A stretch of 9,543 nt of DNA from positions 1 to 9,543 of the forward strand of contig JALHUP010000093.1 in NCBI GenBank assembly GCA_022866585.1, in the 5' to 3' direction. This document shows positions 1 through 5,893 of this stretch, piece after piece (position 1 is the stretch's first letter; every line of letters begins with the position of its first letter). This DNA is from Candidatus Zixiibacteriota bacterium (GTDB lineage Bacteria; Zixibacteria; MSB-5A5; SM1-73). The translations under genes and the position numbers were made by a program. The notes beneath the pieces are model-generated. The model was not told the DNA's origin. It did no database searches and saw only the letters and a list, made by a program, of their open reading frames with translations.

Positions 1-1
1 C

Positions 2-64
2 AGAATAAAAGGTCTGGGCATTCAAAGCCTGGGATTGGTTACAGAGCCAGAGACAAAAAAATGA
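2..64 (+). CDS. tolR: C-terminal tail of a TolR/ExbD-like protein (partial, 5' end off window)
   Basis: Reading from base 2 gives an open frame of 20 codons (RIKGLGIQSLGLVTEPETKK) ending in TGA at 62-64. The frame runs in from the left edge, so only the tail is seen. The pattern of a short helix followed by LGLVTEP and a charged end is typical of the last strand of ExbD/TolR periplasmic domains. The next gene starts at 61, giving an ATGA stop/start overlap that suggests translational coupling. The TolA-like gene directly downstream supports the assignment, since tolQ-tolR-tolA is the usual order. The family call rests on 20 residues plus context. TolR versus ExbD cannot be settled from this tail alone. 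Confidence 0.7.
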   Translation, partial: RIKGLGIQSLGLVTEPETKK

Positions 65-720
65 AAAAGGAATTTGCCATATCCATAGCTGTTCATTTGA
101 TGATCATAACCAGCTTGTTTTTCTTCTCTCCTGTTTCGGAGAAAATAGAGGGTTATCCTGTGGTATACCGTGTCGGTCTGGTGAGCTTTCCATCAGGCGG
201 AAAAATCTCCATGGGATCTAAAGAATCTGGTGGAGAAAAATCCTTAAAGCCATCCACCGAAAAAGGGGTGGCAATAAAGGAGTTCATAAAGGGGAAGACC
301 AAAAGCACCAAGAAAAGGAAAGAAGAGCCATCCAAAGCCCCTTTGCATGGAGATGAGACGAAAATAACTAAAAAAGATCAACAAGCCGCCGAATATGGTT
401 TGGGTGACGGAATCAGTTCAGCCCAGGTTGACGCCTACAATTTCGGCTCCCCGTATTATCTTTCTTTAGTATTTGGGAAAATCAGAGACGCCTGGGAAAA
501 TCCGGTGCAAAGCTCCGCTACTTTGATGACCACCATCTATTTCAGAATACTGAGGGATGGAAACATTGTGGAGGCAAAAGTGGAAAAAACCTCAGGGATA
601 GATTTATTCGATCAGTCCGCTATCAGGTCTATCATCGGAAGCGCCCCGTTTCCTCCTTTGCCTGGCGAGTTCACGGGAGAGTATCTTGGAATTCATCTGG
701 AATTTGAGTATATAGAATGA
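61..720 (+). CDS. tolA: TolA/TonB-family energy transducer (short form)
   Basis: This 219-aa protein has one N-terminal membrane segment (about residues 5-24), a lysine/glutamate-rich periplasmic linker (about 45-110) and a C-terminal TonB/TolA-type domain (about 125-219). The membrane segment carries Ser8-x3-His12 (SIAVH), the S-x3-H motif by which TolA and TonB contact the proton-driven TolQ-TolR or ExbB-ExbD motor. The C-terminal domain includes YYLSLVFGKIRDAWENP and the later SGIDLFDQSAIRS and PFPPLP elements usual for this fold. It would transmit inner-membrane proton-motive force across the periplasm to TolB and Pal. It is about half the length of E. coli TolA (421 aa) because the long helical linker is much reduced. 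The start is fixed by the overlap with the upstream stop. tolB and pal downstream favour TolA over TonB, though TonB use is not excluded. Confidence 0.85.
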   Translation: MKKEFAISIAVHLMIITSLFFFSPVSEKIEGYPVVYRVGLVSFPSGGKISMGSKESGGEKSLKPSTEKGVAIKEFIKGKTKSTKKRKEEPSKAPLHGDETKITKKDQQAAEYGLGDGISSAQVDAYNFGSPYYLSLVFGKIRDAWENPVQSSATLMTTIYFRILRDGNIVEAKVEKTSGIDLFDQSAIRSIIGSAPFPPLPGEFTGEYLGIHLEFEYIE

Positions 721-842
721 CGATTAAAAATTATCTATTCACCATTCTTAACTGTGCTATGGAAAATGCCGCTTCTGGTTTGATTCAATTTTGAGTTTTG
801 CGGAGGGGAAAACTTTCTTTTAGTAAATTTTAAATTTTTTAT

Positions 843-872
843 TTGCAATTTTTAATTTAATGCTTTTATTAT
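843..872 (+). promoter_or_regulatory. Possible sigma70-type promoter for tolB
   Basis: TTGCAA (843-848) and TATTAT (867-872) are separated by 18 bp, matching the -35 and -10 consensus at 4/6 and 5/6 positions. They lie in the 187-bp AT-rich gap between tolA and tolB and would place a transcript start near 879, about 30 nt before tolB. The AT-rich setting makes chance matches easy, so this is tentative. No terminator is visible in the gap, so read-through from tolA is also possible. Confidence 0.3.
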
Positions 873-907
873 ATGTTCCATTTAAGGATTAGTGAAGAAA
901 GATTCTT

Positions 908-2245
908 ATGGGTGCTTTACATATGAGATCAAAAGAATTTAAGACCATTACCAGCATATCGATCATTCCTATGGTTTTTTCTATGATTCTGTTGTGCCCG
1001 GGGGGAATATCTTTTGCACAGACCGAGATTACCGCCAAAATCACTAAGGGGGCGGTAAAATATTTAGAAGCTTTGGAAATGGCGGTGATAGACTTTTCGC
1101 CCAAAGAATCAGAATATGCCCCCAATATTACCCAGGTGGTCCGGGACGATTTAAATTACTCTTTATACTTTCGGCTGGCAGAACTTGATTCCTTCGTCTT
1201 GGCTATCTTGGGAAATGATCTTTACAATATGGATGGATGGAGAGAGTTAGGAGTGCAATATCTTTTAGAGGGTTCGGTCAAAATTGAGGAAAATAAGCTC
1301 AACGCCGAAATAAACTTGATGGATGTGTTAAGGAAAAGGGTGATATTAACGAAAAGATACTCAACCGATCCTAAAAGCTACCGTTCTTTAGCTCACGCCA
1401 TCGCAGATGACATGGTCTTGAATCTGACCGGACAAAAAGGGATCTTTTCCACAAAGATCGCCTATGTTTGCATAAATGCGGGACACAAGGAAATATATGT
1501 CTGCGATTATGATGGATATAATCCCTATCCGGTGACTAAGGATAAATCCATAAATCTATCTCCGGTCTGGTCCCCGGGGGGAGACAAATTAGTCTACACT
1601 TCTTACAAAAAAGGTAATCCCGACTTGTGGATGACCGATTTGAAAAGCAGTCAAGTCACTCTCCTGTCCTCGCAAGCGGGGTTGAATACGGCGCCGGCTT
1701 GGTCGCCGGATGGCAAATTCTTAGCTTTAACCATGACTCGGGACAAAAATGCGGAGGTATATTTGATTAATCCAGAGGGAGAGATAATTCGCAGGTTAAC
1801 CAACAGTTGGAGCATAGACTCCTCTCCCACCTGGTCACCCAATGGAAGGGAGATGGCCTTCACCTCGGATCGATCCGGCTCTCCTCAGGTCTTCGTTATG
1901 GACGTGGAGGGAGCAAACGTCAGAAGACTCACCTATCAAGGAGACTGGACCGACTCACCCTGCTGGTCTCCGAGGGGGGATAGAATTGCATTCGTCTCCC
2001 GACAAAATTGGAAATTTGACATCTATACCATAGACATAACCGGAGAGAATTTGGCCAGGTTGACCTACGAGGGTTCCAATGAAAATCCGCGCTGGTCGCC
2101 GGACGGACTTCATATCGTCTTCAGCTCAAACCGAAGTGGAAGACATGAGGTCTACACTATGAATTGGGATGGATCGAATCAAAAACCTATCACCAATGGG
2201 GAAGGAGACTATAATCCGAGTTGGTCTCCTCCTCTTGGGGAATAA
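908..2245 (+). CDS. tolB: TolB, periplasmic beta-propeller of the Tol-Pal system
   Basis: This 445-aa protein is close to the family length (E. coli 430 aa). A signal peptide ends near residue 37 (SFA before QTEITAK). The N-terminal alpha/beta domain spans about 40-180 and closes with LTGQKGIFSTKIAYV, the conserved junction into the propeller. Six W-S-P blade motifs follow, with tryptophans at 221, 265, 309, 353, 396 and 439, as expected for a six-bladed propeller. TolB shuttles between TolA and Pal in the periplasm, releasing Pal from peptidoglycan-bound sites during outer-membrane constriction. Position between tolA and pal is canonical. The start is uncertain: Met6 (base 923), followed by RSKEFK, gives a more usual signal-peptide n-region, and neither start has a strong Shine-Dalgarno. 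Identity is secure. Confidence 0.95.
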   Translation: MGALHMRSKEFKTITSISIIPMVFSMILLCPGGISFAQTEITAKITKGAVKYLEALEMAVIDFSPKESEYAPNITQVVRDDLNYSLYFRLAELDSFVLAILGNDLYNMDGWRELGVQYLLEGSVKIEENKLNAEINLMDVLRKRVILTKRYSTDPKSYRSLAHAIADDMVLNLTGQKGIFSTKIAYVCINAGHKEIYVCDYDGYNPYPVTKDKSINLSPVWSPGGDKLVYTSYKKGNPDLWMTDLKSSQVTLLSSQAGLNTAPAWSPDGKFLALTMTRDKNAEVYLINPEGEIIRRLTNSWSIDSSPTWSPNGREMAFTSDRSGSPQVFVMDVEGANVRRLTYQGDWTDSPCWSPRGDRIAFVSRQNWKFDIYTIDITGENLARLTYEGSNENPRWSPDGLHIVFSSNRSGRHEVYTMNWDGSNQKPITNGEGDYNPSWSPPLGE

Positions 2246-2336
2246 AGATGACCTGGATCTTGATAAAAAAGGAAAACCACTGCCAATGCTGATAGGAAGT
2301 CTGAATTTGTCGATATAACAGTATACCACGATAAAT

Positions 2337-2364
2337 TTGAAGTGAAAAGGTATATCACTATAAA
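2337..2364 (+). promoter_or_regulatory. Possible sigma70-type promoter for pal1
   Basis: TTGAAG (2337-2342) and TATAAA (2359-2364) are spaced by 16 bp, matching consensus at 4/6 and 5/6. They lie in the 166-bp tolB-pal1 gap, which is AT-rich and otherwise featureless, and predict a start near 2371, about 40 nt before pal1. A separate promoter would allow Pal to be made in excess of TolB, which is the usual stoichiometry. Confidence 0.35.
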
Positions 2365-2411
2365 ACATATATGATAAAGTAACAATCTTTTCCACTTAAA
2401 GGAGGTGAAAC

Positions 2412-2915
2412 ATGCGTAAAGCAAGCATCCTGCTTGTAGGTTTTTTGGTTTTGGTGTTGTTGACTTTCTGTGCAAAAAAACCACCTGTGGTGGAGGAGAA
2501 GCCAAAACCACCAGAGGTAACCCAGCCTGAACAACCCCCTGAGATCCCCAAGGAGGGGGTAGAGGGCAAGCTCGTGACACAGAAGGATTTACAGCCGATC
2601 TACTTCAATTTTGATAAGTATGATCTTCGTCCCGGAGATCGGGAGATTTTGAACCTAAACGCCAAGGTGTTGAAGGAAAATCCCAATGTCAAAATCAGAA
2701 TCGAGGGTAACTGTGACGAGCGAGGCACGGTGGAATACAACTTGGCTTTAGGCGACCGAAGAGCTCGTGCCGCTATGGACTATCTGGTAAACTTAGGAGT
2801 TACTCCCGGACGCATTTCCATCATCAGCTATGGCAAGGAAAGATGCAAGCACTGCTATAACGAGGAGTGCTGGTCCAAAGACCGAAGAGACGATTTTATG
2901 ATTGTTTCTCAATAA
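2412..2915 (+). CDS. pal: Peptidoglycan-associated lipoprotein, copy 1
   Basis: This 167-aa protein has a hydrophobic signal sequence (1-19), a candidate lipidation cysteine Cys20, a proline/glutamate-rich spacer (about 24-55) and an OmpA-like peptidoglycan-binding domain (about 61-167). The domain shows IYFNFDKYDLRPGD, the binding core EGNCDERGTVEYNLALG with Asp102 and Arg104 (the diaminopimelate-contacting pair in this family), and the closing ISYGKE and DRR motifs. It should anchor the outer membrane to peptidoglycan and bind TolB. Two points are odd. The residue before Cys20 is Phe (LLTFC), whereas signal peptidase II normally needs Gly, Ala or Ser there. The domain also has four cysteines (101, 145, 148, 153), unusual for a periplasmic domain. 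An excellent Shine-Dalgarno (AAAGGAGGTGA, 2398-2408) fixes the start. A second copy follows after 236 bp. Confidence 0.92.
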   Translation: MRKASILLVGFLVLVLLTFCAKKPPVVEEKPKPPEVTQPEQPPEIPKEGVEGKLVTQKDLQPIYFNFDKYDLRPGDREILNLNAKVLKENPNVKIRIEGNCDERGTVEYNLALGDRRARAAMDYLVNLGVTPGRISIISYGKERCKHCYNEECWSKDRRDDFMIVSQ

Positions 2916-2929
2916 CAAGGATAGGTGGC

Positions 2930-3081
2930 TCATAAAGCTGGCTTGTCTTCCGGACGCATCCGAGCTCATCGGTCCAAGCAGAGGTCTTGTAGAGAAGAAC
3001 CTCCGCCAATCTGACCGCTTGAATCGGGAGTCCCCCTAAACACGCCAGAGTGGGGTTACCTTTTGTCAGATGCGAAGCATT
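2930..3081 (+). ncRNA. Candidate structured RNA between the two pal genes (unidentified)
   Basis: The 236-bp gap between pal1 and pal2 has no plausible + strand gene, yet its first two thirds are richer in G+C than other gaps here and dense in stem-loops. One irregular stem pairs the continuous strand 2969-2979 with CCGA (2960-2963), GGA (2952-2954) and GCTT (2941-2944), with bulges only on the 5' side. A second is an 8-bp hairpin, GAGGT/ACCTC plus CTT/AAG (2981-3003, one bulged A). A third pairs the C-run at 3032-3036 with GGGG (3052-3055), with an inner CAC/GTG option. The fourth is ATGC-GAA-GCAT (3070-3080). No tRNA, tmRNA, SRP or RNase P signature is recognised. 6S RNA would fit the size, but I found no convincing closing stem. 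It could also be a pal2 leader. Strand is assumed from the flanking genes. An antisense frame over it (2896-3084) has no recognisable domain. Confidence 0.3.
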
Positions 3082-3096
3082 CATACGAATTTTCGG

Positions 3097-3108
3097 AACC
3101 TTAAGGTT
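3097..3108. repeat. Perfect 12-bp palindrome in the pal2 leader
   Basis: AACCTTAAGGTT is a perfect 12-bp palindrome lying 44 bp before the pal2 start and just after the hairpin-rich segment. It could be a dimeric regulator site or a small hairpin. No T-run follows it, so it is not a good terminator. Confidence 0.3.
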
Positions 3109-3151
3109 TGTAATGAGTAAATTTTAACATTCTTTTAAAAGGAGGTAAAAC

Positions 3152-3652
3152 ATGCGAAAAGCAGTTATTCTGCTCGTAGCACTTTTGTCGTTGGCGCTTT
3201 TAGCCAACTGTTGTCCCATGGTAAAACCGGTGGTGGAACAACCTCCCCCACCTCCCCCACCGCCGCCTCCCCCGCCGCCACCTCCTCCACCACCTGAGGA
3301 AAAACCGGTGGTGAAGGAGATCGTCTTAGAACCGATCTACTTTGACTATAATAAATTTGATCTAAGGCCGGGAGATCAGGAGATTTTAAACAGAAACATC
3401 CAGAAGTTAAAGGAAGATCCCCAAGCTAAAATCAGAGTCGAAGGGAACTGTGATGAGCGAGGCACGGTGGAATACAATCTGCCTCTGGGTGAGAAAAGAG
3501 CAAATGCGGCCAGAGACTATCTAATCAAGTTGGGCGTCGCGCCAGACAGAATCACCATTCTCAGCTATGGCAAAGAAAAAGCGAAGCACTGCACCGATGA
3601 TAAGTGCTGGTCCAACGACCGAAGAGCCGATTTTGTACTCGTCTCTCAATAA
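3152..3652 (+). CDS. pal: Peptidoglycan-associated lipoprotein, copy 2, with polyproline spacer
   Basis: This 166-aa paralogue of the preceding gene is about 67% identical over the 107-residue OmpA-like domain by hand alignment. The signal sequence spans 1-19, with adjacent cysteines Cys20-Cys21 as lipidation candidates. The spacer is 18 consecutive prolines (31-48), followed by the peptidoglycan-binding domain (about 60-166) with EGNCDERGTVEYN, Asp101 and Arg103. Cysteines at 100, 147 and 152 match three of the four in copy 1. The lipobox is again atypical, with Asn before Cys20 (LLANC). The Shine-Dalgarno AAAAGGAGGTAAAAC and the first codons resemble those of copy 1, so the duplicated unit included the ribosome-binding site. 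It likely shares the outer-membrane tethering role, perhaps with a different reach. The polyproline run would need EF-P for efficient translation. A terminator follows, ending this transcript. Confidence 0.92.
   Translation: MRKAVILLVALLSLALLANCCPMVKPVVEQPPPPPPPPPPPPPPPPPPEEKPVVKEIVLEPIYFDYNKFDLRPGDQEILNRNIQKLKEDPQAKIRVEGNCDERGTVEYNLPLGEKRANAARDYLIKLGVAPDRITILSYGKEKAKHCTDDKCWSNDRRADFVLVSQ
3242..3295 (+). repeat. 54-bp proline-codon (CCN) tract in pal2
   Basis: Eighteen successive CCN codons occupy this stretch. The third positions are mixed (T, C, A and G), so the protein run is not a simple recent expansion of one codon. This suggests either selection for the proline stretch or an old expansion that has since drifted. 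The tract is a C-rich low-complexity sequence prone to length variation and to assembly error. Confidence 0.9.
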
Positions 3653-3700
3653 GGAGAATCTAAAAAAAGCTCAGTCGTTAAAAGTGTAGAAAAACAGAAA

Positions 3701-3738
3701 GAGGGGGCAGATTCACAGATCTGCCCCTTCGTCTTCTA
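3701..3738 (+). terminator. Rho-independent terminator after pal2
   Basis: GGGGCAGAT (3704-3712) pairs perfectly with ATCTGCCCC (3719-3727) around a 6-nt loop. Three more outer pairs (3701-3703 with 3728-3730, one of them G-T) give a 12-bp stem. A pyrimidine-rich but interrupted T stretch follows. The hairpin begins 48 bp after the pal2 stop and separates the pal genes from cpoB. Confidence 0.8.
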
Positions 3739-3785
3739 TTTATTTGACTTAGACGACAGAGTGCGACAAGTCACTTTCGGGTGGT

Positions 3786-3831
3786 GTTAGACATTCTTAA
3801 ACATGCTACAAAGACCGTGAACTTGTCTAAC
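3786..3831. repeat. Inverted repeat upstream of cpoB
   Basis: GTTAGACA (3786-3793) and TGTCTAAC (3824-3831) form a perfect 8-bp inverted repeat with a 30-nt interior. Just downstream, GACC(C)AG (3849-3855) can pair with CTGGTC (3865-3870). Both lie in the 260-bp gap between the pal2 terminator and cpoB, so they could belong to a cpoB leader, a small RNA or a regulator site. No coding sequence is apparent in the gap. Confidence 0.3.
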
Positions 3832-3912
3832 CTGTGGAGAATTTATATGACCCAGGTCCACCGTCTGGTCCTTGCACTAAACCATAAAGGAAGTATAAAG
3901 AGGTGATTAGCT

Positions 3913-4659
3913 TTGGCTACAAAAATAAGTAAGGCTGGCTTCTTTTTTCTTGCGTTTCTTATTCTATTATCCGGCTGTGCTACTCGCTGGCAGATTGACG
4001 GACTTAAAAGAGAACTACAAGAAAGTAATCAGAGATTAGAAGATCGCACGGCTCAATTAGATAGTCTTCTAAGAGAACAAATGGAGTTGACCAACCGATT
4101 GAGGGCAGATCTTGCCAGCACCCTGGGGGGAATGGACGAAAGAATGGGAATTGTCGAAAGCAAATTGGAGGATTTGGGTCATAGATTTCCAGAACTATAT
4201 CAAAAGATAGATTTGGTGAAACAGCAGGTTTCCAAAAAGGACACGGGGAAAGCCTCGGATACCAGTAAAGCCCTCATCAATGTAGATCCCAAGCAACTCT
4301 ACGATGCCGCCTATCTGGATTTGACCAAGGGCAAATACGATTTAGCCATCACCGGATTTTCCAATTATCTGAAATACTTTCCCGAAACCGAGCAGGCTGA
4401 CAATGCCCAGTATTGGCTGGGGGAATGCTATTACGCCAAAAAAAATTACACCAGAGCTGCCATTGAATTTCATAAAGTGTTAGAAAATTATTCAACCGGG
4501 GACAAAGTCCCCAGTGCTTTATATAAGCTGGGCTTGTCTTTGTTAGAGCTGAAAAGCGCAGGAGAAGCCAACAAATACTTCGAGGAATTGATTAACAATT
4601 ATCCCAACACTCAGGAAGCCAAGCTGGCAAAGGAAAAATTAAAGAAAACCAAAAGTTAG
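3913..4659 (+). CDS. cpoB: CpoB/YbgF, Tol-Pal-associated coiled-coil TPR lipoprotein
   Basis: This 248-aa protein is close to the usual CpoB length (about 260 aa). It starts at TTG, supported by AAAGAGGTGA 8 nt upstream. A signal sequence ends in a canonical lipobox, LLSGC, with Cys22 followed by Ala, which fits outer-membrane sorting. Residues about 26-108 are a charged heptad-like coiled coil (the trimerising YbgF region). Residues about 127-240 hold three TPR-like repeats: LYDAAYLDLTKGKYDLAI, then YWLGECYYAKKNYTRAAIEF, then ALYKLGLSLLELKSAGEA. CpoB links Tol-Pal constriction to peptidoglycan synthesis by PBP1B in E. coli, and the partner here is unknown. E. coli CpoB is a soluble periplasmic protein, so the lipid anchor is a difference. 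It is transcribed separately from pal2, after a terminator, and has its own terminator. Confidence 0.9.
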   Translation: MATKISKAGFFFLAFLILLSGCATRWQIDGLKRELQESNQRLEDRTAQLDSLLREQMELTNRLRADLASTLGGMDERMGIVESKLEDLGHRFPELYQKIDLVKQQVSKKDTGKASDTSKALINVDPKQLYDAAYLDLTKGKYDLAITGFSNYLKYFPETEQADNAQYWLGECYYAKKNYTRAAIEFHKVLENYSTGDKVPSALYKLGLSLLELKSAGEANKYFEELINNYPNTQEAKLAKEKLKKTKS

Positions 4660-4701
4660 AATCAACCCTTGGGAACCGACAGTCCGAAGGTAATGGTGGT
4701 C

Positions 4702-4725
4702 TTCACGCCTGATTAGTAACGTGAA
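4702..4725. repeat. Inverted repeat in the cpoB 3' region
   Basis: TTCACG (4702-4707) and CGTGAA (4720-4725) flank a 12-nt loop. TGGTC (4697-4701) and GACCA (4741-4745) could extend the fold around it. It lies between the cpoB stop and the cpoB terminator and may only stabilise the mRNA end. Confidence 0.25.
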
Positions 4726-4744
4726 TCAAATCTCCAGTCTGACC

Positions 4745-4774
4745 AAGAGAGTATATTATTAGCTCTCTTTTCTT
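4745..4774 (+). terminator. Rho-independent terminator of cpoB
   Basis: AAGAGAG (4745-4751) pairs with CTCTCTT (4763-4769) around an 11-nt AT-rich loop and is followed by TTCTT. The T-rich tail lies on the + side only, so it serves cpoB and not the convergent galT, whose stop codon is immediately beyond it. Confidence 0.6.
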
Positions 4775-5798
4775 ATATTTTGACTTTTCTCAAGTTTTCT
4801 GCGGCTTTTTCCGGGGTGGTTGAATCAATATAGAATCCGGTCCCCCATTCAATACCACCTGTCCTGGCGTAACCTGGCATTATCTCTACATGCCAGTGAT
4901 AATCCTCTTCCAGGGTTTTCCAGGCTCCTCCTCTACGGAAGGTGCGGTTAGGTCCGGAATGAAGAACAAAGACGTAGGGGGGATCGTCTAATGAAATTTT
5001 CAATCTGAGCAATACTTCTTTAAGTAATGCTGCCAGGCTCAGGCCAAGCTCCTCATCTATCTGTTCAAAATCGACCGAGTGCTTTTTAGGTAAAATCCAA
5101 ACCTCATGCGAAAATCGAGAGGCAAAAGGACAAATGGCAACAAAATGCGGATTGGTGCTGACGATCCTTTTCTTGGTGGTAAGCTCCTGCCTGATTATGT
5201 CGCAATAAACGCACCTTTGTTTATAATCATAGTATTCCTTAGCTCCTTTCAACTCCTCCTTCAAATTCTTGGGAGTAATGGAAAGGGCAATTAGCTGAGA
5301 GTGCGTGTGTTTAATGGCAGAAGTCCCGGCCCTCTCTCCATGGTTTTTGAAGATCACCACCGACCTAAACCTCTTATCCTTCTTTAGATCTTGAATCCTC
5401 TCTTTATATGCGCGCAGAACTTTCTGGATTTGCGAAGCCTCTAAATCGGCTAAATTGAGGATATGCTGGGGGATCTCGATAATTATCTCGTGTGCTCCCA
5501 CGCTGTTCATCAAATCATACATCAGCTCCGCCCTTCTATCCAATTCCCCTTCTACCCTTAAAGCCGGGGAGATATTGGGCACCACCCTCACCTGCCAGCC
5601 CGGCTTGTCTTTTTCGGATCCTTCATTTCTCAAAGCAAAAATCTCGGAGGGAGTATATTTCTCATTCCCTTCACAGAAAGGACAAATCCCTTTCTTGCTC
5701 AGCTTTTCCATCTCTGTTAAGCTGGAGGAAGTATCTTTCGTTCTATCCGTGTTTATCACCCATCTTCCAGTGATGGGATCTCTTCTTAAAGTGGACAT
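4773..5798 (-). CDS. galT: Galactose-1-phosphate uridylyltransferase-like enzyme (HIT superfamily)
   Basis: This 341-aa protein matches the family length. It starts MSTLRRDPITGRWV, the typical GalT opening. The zinc ligands Cys39 and Cys42 (CPFC) and His103 (GAHEIIIE) are present. The active site reads His164-Thr-His166-Ser-Gln168, where His166 would carry the uridylyl group. The common form is HPHxQ, so Thr replaces Pro. A second CxxC (Cys196, Cys199), His280 and the HWH pair (His301, His303) complete the C-terminal half. The enzyme exchanges UMP between UDP-glucose and galactose-1-phosphate in the Leloir pathway, supplying UDP-galactose for glycans. The exact substrate in this branch is not certain. 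It lies 95 bp downstream of lptD on the same strand, with a repeat-filled spacer between them. AGGA stands before the ATG. Confidence 0.85.
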   Translation of the reverse strand: MSTLRRDPITGRWVINTDRTKDTSSSLTEMEKLSKKGICPFCEGNEKYTPSEIFALRNEGSEKDKPGWQVRVVPNISPALRVEGELDRRAELMYDLMNSVGAHEIIIEIPQHILNLADLEASQIQKVLRAYKERIQDLKKDKRFRSVVIFKNHGERAGTSAIKHTHSQLIALSITPKNLKEELKGAKEYYDYKQRCVYCDIIRQELTTKKRIVSTNPHFVAICPFASRFSHEVWILPKKHSVDFEQIDEELGLSLAALLKEVLLRLKISLDDPPYVFVLHSGPNRTFRRGGAWKTLEEDYHWHVEIMPGYARTGGIEWGTGFYIDSTTPEKAAENLRKVKI

Positions 5799-5816
5799 GG
5801 TTATAAATCCTGTTTT

Positions 5817-5893
5817 AAGGTTTGAAAGTTTAAAGGTTCAAAGGTTTAAAAGTTCAAAGGTTCAAGAGTTCAAGAGTTCAAAGGGTTGAAAGT
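5817..5893. repeat. Degenerate 8-9 bp tandem array in the lptD-galT spacer
   Basis: On the + strand about nine to ten units of the type AAGGTTCAA, AGGTTTAAA, AGTTCAA, AGGTTCAAG and AGTTCAAG follow one another. On the - strand they read as TTGAACCTT-like units. The array fills nearly the whole 95-bp spacer and runs into the lptD stop codon, where a last unit-like AGTTTAG contains the stop complement. Unit length varies between 7 and 9 bp, and substitutions are mainly C to T (TTC or TTT). In the - sense it lies in the leader of galT. Confidence 0.8.

Noticed and set aside
721..907. AT-rich runs between tolA and tolB as a hairpin terminator
   Set aside because: The A/T stretches do not form a clean inverted repeat with a GC stem; only a possible promoter is supported.
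2248..2292. 14-codon ORF just after tolB
   Set aside because: It is too short, has no independent support and shows no similarity to any known leader peptide.
2896..3084. 62-codon antisense frame across the pal1-pal2 gap
   Set aside because: It overlaps the end of pal1, has no ribosome-binding site or recognisable domain, and is better explained as the complement of a hairpin-rich segment.
3874..3899. TTGCAC and TATAAA as a cpoB promoter
   Set aside because: The predicted transcript start would fall after the Shine-Dalgarno of cpoB, leaving a leader too short to use it.
5455..5889. 144-codon + strand frame opposite galT, ending in repeated FKSSKVQ-like peptide
   Set aside because: It is the reverse complement of galT running into the tandem repeat array; the repeated peptide is only the translation of the array.
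5817..5893. CRISPR array or insertion-sequence end
   Set aside because: Units are 7-9 bp without unique spacers, and there is no transposase, terminal inverted repeat or target duplication nearby.
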